A stretch of 10,608 bases of DNA from Bremia lactucae (lineage: Eukaryota > Oomycota > Peronosporomycetes > Peronosporales > Peronosporaceae). Location of the stretch: contig NC_090616.1 of assembly GCF_004359215.1 (NCBI RefSeq), positions 709,696 through 720,303 of the forward strand, given 5' to 3'. The position numbers and the translations under genes are program-made. Below, piece after piece: positions 6,300 to 10,608 of the stretch. The first letter of the stretch is position 1; every line of letters begins with the position of its first letter. The notes beneath the pieces are model-generated. The model saw nothing but the letters and a program-made list of their open reading frames with translations, did not search any database and was not told the DNA's origin.

Positions 6300-7395
6300 T
6301 TTGCTCAGCATAAATCTAGCTATACTTATGCAAGTAATTAGCGAGCCCTACTAATTGGCGCAAATCCTTCACATGCGATGGGATTGACCATTCCTTTACT
6401 GATTTTACCTTGTCAGGGTCTGCTCGTACACCAGGTATACCTAGCGAAAGTTAGTCTTACAGGATTATTTCTAGACTAGCTTTAGAATAGCTTAATTTTG
6501 TGCGGTAGCAACTTAATTATCTCCTAAACACTATGACGATTTTTTTTTGCAAGTTAACGTACAATTGGACATCCTCCCGAGTCTGGAACACAGCGTCTAA
6601 ATGACCCTTGTGTGTATCTATTTCCCTCACTTCGTCCACGACCCTACTATGCACGAATACATCATCAAAGCACTGGGGCGCGTGGGCACGGTGCTGACGT
6701 ATCACCGGTAAGCCACCACTCGGTTGAATATCGCTGGTGCATTTTTTAAGCCTTTGGGCAACATAAGCCACTTCTGAAGCATACCGCTTGGGGTGCTTAT
6801 TGCCGTTTTGGCTATATCGGACTGTCTCGAGAGTACCTGAAAGTAGACATCCTTTAAATCTAACGCGGAACAGATAGTTCTTTCCTATGAAATTTAAATT
6901 AAAAAAAATCAGCCGGTATGGTGTTCGTGTTCAGCTTATTGCAAGCGTGAGCACGCGCCATCCACCTGTGGCTTTACGTACACAAAAGGTCGCGCTGCAG
7001 CGAGACGACTTGCTCTCACGTACATGTTCCGCCTTGGCTCGCTCGTCGAAAAACTCATCGATATAATCAATTGTTCTTTCGGCAACGGTCATTGCCTGTT
7101 TACGCAATACTTGGTGCCAGGTTCGAGATGAATTTCGTGCCCTATGCCCCTATATGCTGGAGGGCGGCAGGAAGGAAAGATCCACGAATTACTGTGACTA
7201 TTTCGTGAATATTTCCTTACTTCAGTTCGGACAGGAACAGATGCCACGACATCTACGGATGTTTCATTATCTCTTCGGCAGATTTTAAGACTTGCCGGAG
7301 CACCACAACTGAGAATGCCTCCGCAATTTCGTCTTGACGGCCTCAACCACCTCGTTCGAAGGCCCGTCCTCTTTATTAGAGACTGATCCAAAGCT
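6300..7395 (-). pseudogene. pol: Reverse transcriptase domain, copy 2
   Basis: On the minus strand the palm and fingers are readable in several frames: HEIHLEPGTKYCVNRQ near 7145-7089; LPKEQ and an eroded DEFFDERAK near 7080; LDLKDVYFQV with the first catalytic Asp (6860-6858); ISTPSGMLQKWLMLPKGLKNAPAIFNRVV near 6810-6730; then the active-site box CFDDVFVHS (Asp-Asp 6666-6661), where the usual Tyr before xDD is Cys. Then come GHLDAVFQTREDVQLYVN, VRADPDKVKSVKEWSIP and DLRQLVGLANYLHKY, the thumb and connection region. Stops and shifts are frequent, and homopolymer runs (T9 at 6540, A8 near 6901) sit in the coding part. It cannot make an active enzyme. Confidence 0.8.
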
Positions 7396-7494
7396 CACTC
7401 GTTTAGAAGTGCCTTTTATCGTCCTAATCTGTCGGGAACTCGTTCTTCTGGTCACCACGACCTTTTTCTGAGAAGCGGGTGCCGTTGCACTCAT
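7285..7494 (-). pseudogene. pol: Protease-RT linker, copy 2
   Basis: A 69-codon open stretch starting MSATAPASQKKVVVTRRTSSRQ, rich in Ser, Thr, Lys and Arg with an even charge pattern and no catalytic motif. It sits between the protease remnant and the first RT motif (HEIHLEPGT). I read it as a flexible basic linker inside the polyprotein, not a separate gene; the ATG is probably internal. A stop and frame change at 7285 separate it from RT. Confidence 0.5.
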
Positions 7495-7499
7495 GGCTA

Positions 7500-8170
7500 A
7501 CGCCCCCTTCCAACCGCACCAGGCTCTAGGTACTGCACCGGTTCAAGCGACGCTTGACTTCCTGTCAGCTTGCCGTCTACAGACACAGGCTCTTGGGATA
7601 TTCGGAGGCATGACTACTTGTCATCGTCCTTTTTACCAGCTATGTAGGAATTGGTGACGTTTGACATCCCGTCAACGCACCCTCAACTATGTTCGACACG
7701 ACATCAGTTGTATAAGCCTCTCGCAGGAGCACATCATTTCCGATGTCTTGCGCGGAGTAAGCAACTGTGCGTGTACGGCAGTCCATCCATGGTTGGTGTT
7801 TTGCCAATTATGGCATGCCTAGGATGAGGTCATACGGACTCTCCTTACCTAGCATTGTGAATACGAGAAGTCAATAAAGCTGAAGGCTAGTTCAACTTGA
7901 ACTACCTCAAAATTTACGAGCGCGCCGTTCGCTAAACAAAGGGTCACCTCTTCTCACTTGTCATCCTGGAAAAGCGACTCAAACACCGGCGGTTCTGTTT
8001 CAGAGCCACGAGTTTCACAAAATATGTGATGCACTTAAATCCACGAGAAGGGTCATCACATGGTCATAGCCTCTTACTCGAGAGCTATAGGCCAGCATGG
8101 TTGAGGTCCAAAATTTCGAAACCTCAGTGACTATGTTACCCATTGTTTGCTAACGCTAAGCTTAGGGGCA
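7500..8170 (-). pseudogene. pol: Aspartic protease region, copy 2
   Basis: The protease cuts the Gag-Pol polyprotein. On the minus strand, MGNIVTEVSKFW leads to SSRVRGYDHVMTLLVD and the active-site motif, which should read DSGAS but here reads DLSAS (8041-8030), so the Gly is lost and the order disturbed. Then EEVTL, VQVELAF and a stretch matching a second beta-rich half with LILGMP and NWQ/HQPW-like readings near 7840-7790. The remaining 300 bp down to the RT is a low-similarity linker. Frameshifts and stops are frequent. No protease could form from this. Confidence 0.65.
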
Positions 8171-8186
8171 GCTTCAGAGTCCGCGA

Positions 8187-8226
8187 CAGTAGGGCATCCC
8201 GCCCTTACTGCGCTCCTGCATTTCCC
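8187..8226 (-). promoter_or_regulatory. Candidate -1 ribosomal frameshift signal, copy 2 gag-pol junction
   Basis: The same layout as in copy 1: heptamer GGGAAAT in the phase G GGA AAT (8226-8220), 9-nt spacer (8219-8211), then a stem-loop with arms 8210-8202 and 8194-8187. One unpaired base (8206) bulges from the stem, and the loop is 7 nt. The gag stop here is TAA instead of TAG, at the same codon. The -1 frame is open for about 28 codons before a later deletion breaks it. Confidence 0.5.
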
Positions 8227-9250
8227 GACCCCTCAGTGGTCGATACAGAACTCATGCGTCTCGCACGCTGGTTCGTGTCATCGCTCTTTGGGTAGGGAGT
8301 CCTCTTGCTTGGCGTCTTACCACCAGCAGGGACCCTGGCATAGCAGCGAGCCATCATATGGCCGCGCTTGCCGCATTTAAAACAGACAGCGTCTGCATTG
8401 CCCAACTCTATCGGAGTGGCATCTGACCTCTCGACCGACGGCTTATGTCAAGCCGTCGCTGAGGCACTGTTGAAGGATGGCTCCACAACTAAGGCAATTT
8501 GGATTGCCTCTTACATCGTCGACGGCACCTTTCTGAAAAGGGCCTGTCGCGATGGGCCGTGCCGCAGTCCGTTCGTAAACGCGGGAATCATAGATGTTCC
8601 GGTATCATCTCCTGCACATATTCTTGTAGTTTTCGCTTCGCCTGTCGCGCTTCAAAGGAGTGCTCCTGAAGCAACACCTAGTTGTTCGGCGGCTGCTACA
8701 TGGCCCGAATCTTTGTCTTAACGATCGACCATGAAGGGAACGCCTTACCTCTGCCAAAGCGCCAAGTAAGCCCACTCACAGGCCTTACCACATAAGTAGG
8801 ACATGACGTGCGAAACTATCCGGGTATCGCCCTCGATGAGCTGCGCCACACCGCATTGCTTCACGGCTAACAGCTAGTGGAAAATCTTGTGCACTGCAGT
8901 CCTATCAAACTTGGGCGGGCCCATCCGAATGGACCTCGGCTAATACGACCAGGCGGAGAGCGTCTCAACAGTTCTGTTGAGAGCCTCGTTCCGAGCCTAC
9001 TCAGGCCTAAGCCCATCCTGAGTATTTCTGACGAACTCCGCCGCAGCATGGCTATTTGCCTCGGACGCGGCCATCCGCTATCCAAGAACAAACGCATCAA
9101 GCTGCTCAAATGAGTAATATGTTGCCCAGGAAGACTGCTTGTGATTCTGACCTACGCATGTTCACCGAGTCCTTGTGCCACGTTCTCAGCCACCTCCCGG
9201 TGATGATCGGAGAGGTGAGAGAAATGAGATCAATCGATATTGAGGTTCAT
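8205..9250 (-). pseudogene. gag: gag, copy 2, many stops
   Basis: It aligns with copy 1 gag along its whole length, starting MNLNID at the ATG 9250-9248 and ending AGAQ-stop at 8205. Recognisable parts are HHREVAE, FEQLDAF, HAAAEFVRNTQDGL, ALNRTVETLSA, RSIRMGPPKFDRT, QCGVAQLIEGDTRIVSHVMSYLCGKACEWA and RQALFRKVPS. The zinc knuckle is intact here (CFKCGKRGHMMARC, about 8385-8345), unlike copy 1, so the two copies together show the family's true CX2CX4HX4C motif. There are about ten in-frame stops and several indels. Where comparison is possible, about half of the stops arose from Gln (CAG) or Trp (TGG) codons by C-to-T or G-to-A change. Confidence 0.8.
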
Positions 9251-9306
9251 CCTCACTGACACGCTCAGAGAGGCTGGTCGTGAGAAGAACTACAAGTGAA
9301 ACAAAT

Positions 9307-9796
9307 TGTAGGCGGGTACTTCTAAAGCGACCTCGCAGTATAATACACATTCATTCAAGCACAAAGAGGAAGCGTTGACCGTCTTCTCTCAGGTGCGGTA
9401 GGGTTTTGGTAGGCACCTTAGGCGACCTCACCCATCAAACTTCTACCCTTAAACAAGTGACGTCACGTAAACAATTGCCCGTCTTCTCGTGCGCACTGAG
9501 TACGAGGAAGTAAGTCTCATGCTGATTTATATTTAGTAGAATGAGATATAAACCTTTTTACTTAATAATAAGATGTCATCTCTAGCAGATGTGCATCCCA
9601 AACTGGCGAACAAATTTATAAAAATACGTCGGCTCGCAGATGACGTCAGTCCCAGAAGTTATCGAACACATACACATGGGTGGGTCACTATGTGAACCTC
9701 ACCCGAGCAATAGGCCAATTAGCTTCACACGAATTAGTTTACCGTCTTGTTAAGTGTACTGAACGGGCAATAAATATAAAGCAGTAGCCCGTTACA
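9307..9796 (-). repeat. 5' LTR of copy 2 (490 bp)
   Basis: On the minus strand it starts TGTAACGGGCTAC at 9796 and ends CCCGCCTACA at 9307, the best preserved end of this family in the window. Blocks shared with the copy 1 LTR include AAATCAG, CTTCCTCGTACT..GTGCGCACGAG, TGACGTCACTT, GGGTGAGGTCGC and GCTTCCT. The U3 half is much more diverged, and the paired hairpins are reduced to a single TGACGTCAT. A TATA-like run lies at 9613-9625. The large difference from its own 3' LTR (2000-2225 and 2406-2779) points to an old insertion, since the two LTRs of an element start identical. Confidence 0.8.
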
Positions 9797-10159
9797 ATCA
9801 CGGCTTCAGCAACAATAGCTTTCGGTGTGAGGAAATCGATCCATTTGATGTTTTACTACATTTTCAAATAGGCTTAATATTCGCATTGTTTATATTTCAC
9901 AATCAACTATGTTTTCTGGAACTAAATGTGTATCGCTGTATATTTTCATTTTGAGGGTGATCCTTCACGAGTTGATAATGTAAAACGGGCTGCGACAAAA
10001 ATACAGAACCTATTACCCATTGGAATTACTCCAACAAGTATAACGGGGTAGCCAGTTACATAATTTTTATTATTAATAGGAGGAAAAATAATGAATATTA
10101 TTTCGACATACAATGTTGTGCATTGACGGTGATAGTACATATGGAAACTATAGGCATCC
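9797..10159. other. Spacer without recognised gene
   Basis: About 360 bp of AT-rich sequence between copy 2's 5' LTR and the next LTR. A 64-codon open stretch on the minus strand (10140-9946) has no recognisable motif and an AT-driven composition, so I do not call a gene. There is no polypurine tract just before 10160, so this is not the tail of a plus-strand element. Confidence 0.5.
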
Positions 10160-10166
10160 TGTAACG

Positions 10167-10232
10167 GGGCACTACGACTTGTACTGCTTCAGTACAAGTC
10201 CACTTCGCACTGCTTCAGTCGCGAGTGGTGCC
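10167..10232 (+). repeat. Tandem hairpins in LTR 5' end (cloverleaf-like)
   Basis: A perfect 10-bp hairpin (ACTTGTACTG, loop CTT, CAGTACAAGT; 10177-10199) is followed by a second, imperfect one (arms CCACTTCGCACTG and CAGTCGCGAGTGG; about 10200-10228). Both are built around ACTGCTTCAGT. GGCAC (10168-10172) can pair with GTGCC (10228-10232), closing both into a three-way junction. Confidence 0.7.
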
Positions 10233-10243
10233 TTACGTTATTT

Positions 10244-10261
10244 CACGTACACTAGTACGTG
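10244..10261. repeat. Short perfect palindromic hairpin in LTR
   Basis: CACGTAC (10244-10250) and GTACGTG (10255-10261) pair perfectly around a 4-nt loop. It follows directly after the tandem hairpins, so the first 100 bp of this LTR is almost wholly made of paired segments. A protein-binding site or an RNA structure are both possible. Confidence 0.6.
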
Positions 10262-10608
10262 CAGAGGAATACCTCTCCTTTAGGTAACTAGCTTTAAGAG
10301 GGTAAAATGAAAACTGTATCAATATAATTAAGTATCTCTTCTTTCTATCTGTTAACTCTAACTTAATTATAACTAATACTAAACATGCAACTGGATTCTT
10401 ATCTTATCTTGTCTGTCCCTCTCTTTTGTATATCTCTACAGCTGATTAGTCTACGGAATAAATAGATATAAAGGTCTATACCTATTTATGGATAAGAATT
10501 CTGAACATTACTATGTAAAGTAATATCCTCCAAATATTATCTACCATTAAGATAATATATTAATTAACAACCTTTAAGTGTTAATTTCATGTAACGATAC
10601 ACCCCGTT

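Larger units (their letters stand above)
2000..9796 (-). mobile_element. Ty3/gypsy chromodomain retrotransposon, copy 2 (near full length, defective)
   Basis: On the minus strand the order is LTR, gag, protease, RT, RNase H, integrase, chromodomain, 3' region, LTR. Integrase lying after RNase H defines Ty3/gypsy, and the C-terminal chromodomain places it near the chromoviruses. The length is about 7.8 kb. It differs from a standard element in three ways: the 3' LTR is broken by an inversion of about 2226-2779, an antisense coding region lies in the 3' part, and a perfect palindrome sits at 4645-4698. Many stops, frameshifts and strongly diverged LTRs indicate an old insertion. I find no target-site duplication (AAATA at 1995-1999 versus ATCAC at 9797-9801). 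Confidence 0.8.
10160..10608 (+). repeat. LTR of a second, better preserved retrotransposon family (reaches window end)
   Basis: It begins TGTAACGGGG at 10160, and the window's last bases are CCCCGTT, so the expected inverted end CCCCGTTACA would finish three bases beyond the window (about 452 bp in all). The first 100 bp carry strong hairpins; the rest is AT-rich with an AATAAA at about 10459-10464, in plus orientation, as expected of a poly(A) signal. No polypurine tract precedes it, so it is most likely the 5' LTR of a plus-strand element that continues to the right, or a solo LTR. A Copia-type element is my guess from the look of the LTR; nothing internal is visible to confirm it. Confidence 0.7.

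Noticed and set aside
8368..8721. 117-codon plus-strand open frame opposite copy 2 gag
   Set aside because: It is antisense to gag, shows no motif, and is not kept open in copy 1.
1990..9801. Target-site duplication around copy 2
   Set aside because: The flanking five bases (AAATA and ATCAC) do not match; decay or rearrangement may have removed it.
10079..10095. AGGAGG followed by ATG, resembling a bacterial ribosome-binding site
   Set aside because: The window is eukaryotic by its retroelement content, and the ATG opens only a very short frame.
9946..10140. 64-codon minus-strand open frame in the AT-rich spacer
   Set aside because: No motif, no homologous copy in the window, and a length expected by chance.
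1..10608. CRISPR arrays, tRNA or rRNA genes
   Set aside because: No regularly spaced short repeats and no recognisable tRNA or rRNA segments were found; the repeats present are LTRs and hairpins.

Overview
The window looks like a repeat-rich accessory region of an oomycete genome, probably Peronosporales (Phytophthora or a downy mildew). This rests on the style of the Gag, integrase and chromodomain sequences and on LTRs that begin TGTAACGGG. It is my recognition of the families, not a database result. I see no intact host gene. Essentially every coding trace belongs to decayed LTR retrotransposons.

Layout. (1) Positions 1-1784 hold the 5' half of a minus-strand Ty3/gypsy element (copy 1): an LTR (1784 down to 1236), a primer-binding site, gag (1179 down to 96) and the first codons of pol, cut by the window edge. 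(2) Positions 1785-1999 are an unassigned spacer. (3) Positions 2000-9796 hold a nearly full-length, heavily mutated minus-strand element of the same family (copy 2). Reading from high to low coordinates: 5' LTR (9796-9307), gag (9250-8205), protease (about 8170-7500), reverse transcriptase (about 7395-6300), RNase H (about 6290-5701), integrase (about 5560-4240), a linker with a chromodomain ending at 3589, then a 3' region and 3' LTR. (4) Positions 9797-10159 are a spacer without a gene. (5) From 10160 to the window end is an AT-rich LTR of a different, better preserved family. It starts TGTAACGGGG, and the window stops inside what looks like its mirror end CCCCGTT.

Four points stand out. 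First, the 3' part of copy 2, between the chromodomain and the 3' LTR, carries a decayed coding region on the opposite (plus) strand. It appears to run on into and through the chromodomain and integrase tail. This would be an antisense ORF in an oomycete Ty3/gypsy element. Second, the 3' LTR is split into two complementary parts in opposite orientations. Inverting about 2226-2779 would restore one LTR, put the polypurine tract in the right place, and bring a likely start of the antisense ORF next to its body. Third, both gag copies end at the same place, just after a GGGAAAT heptamer, a 9-nt spacer and a stem-loop, and pol resumes in the -1 frame. This is the layout of a programmed -1 frameshift site. 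Fourth, a perfect 25-bp-arm palindrome interrupts the integrase region.

In an intact element the parts would work together as follows: the LTR supplies promoter and poly(A) signals, Gag packages the RNA, protease cuts the polyprotein, RT/RNase H copies RNA to DNA from the tRNA primer and polypurine tract, and integrase with its chromodomain inserts the copy at chosen chromatin. Stops, frameshifts and lost catalytic residues show that neither copy can do this now.
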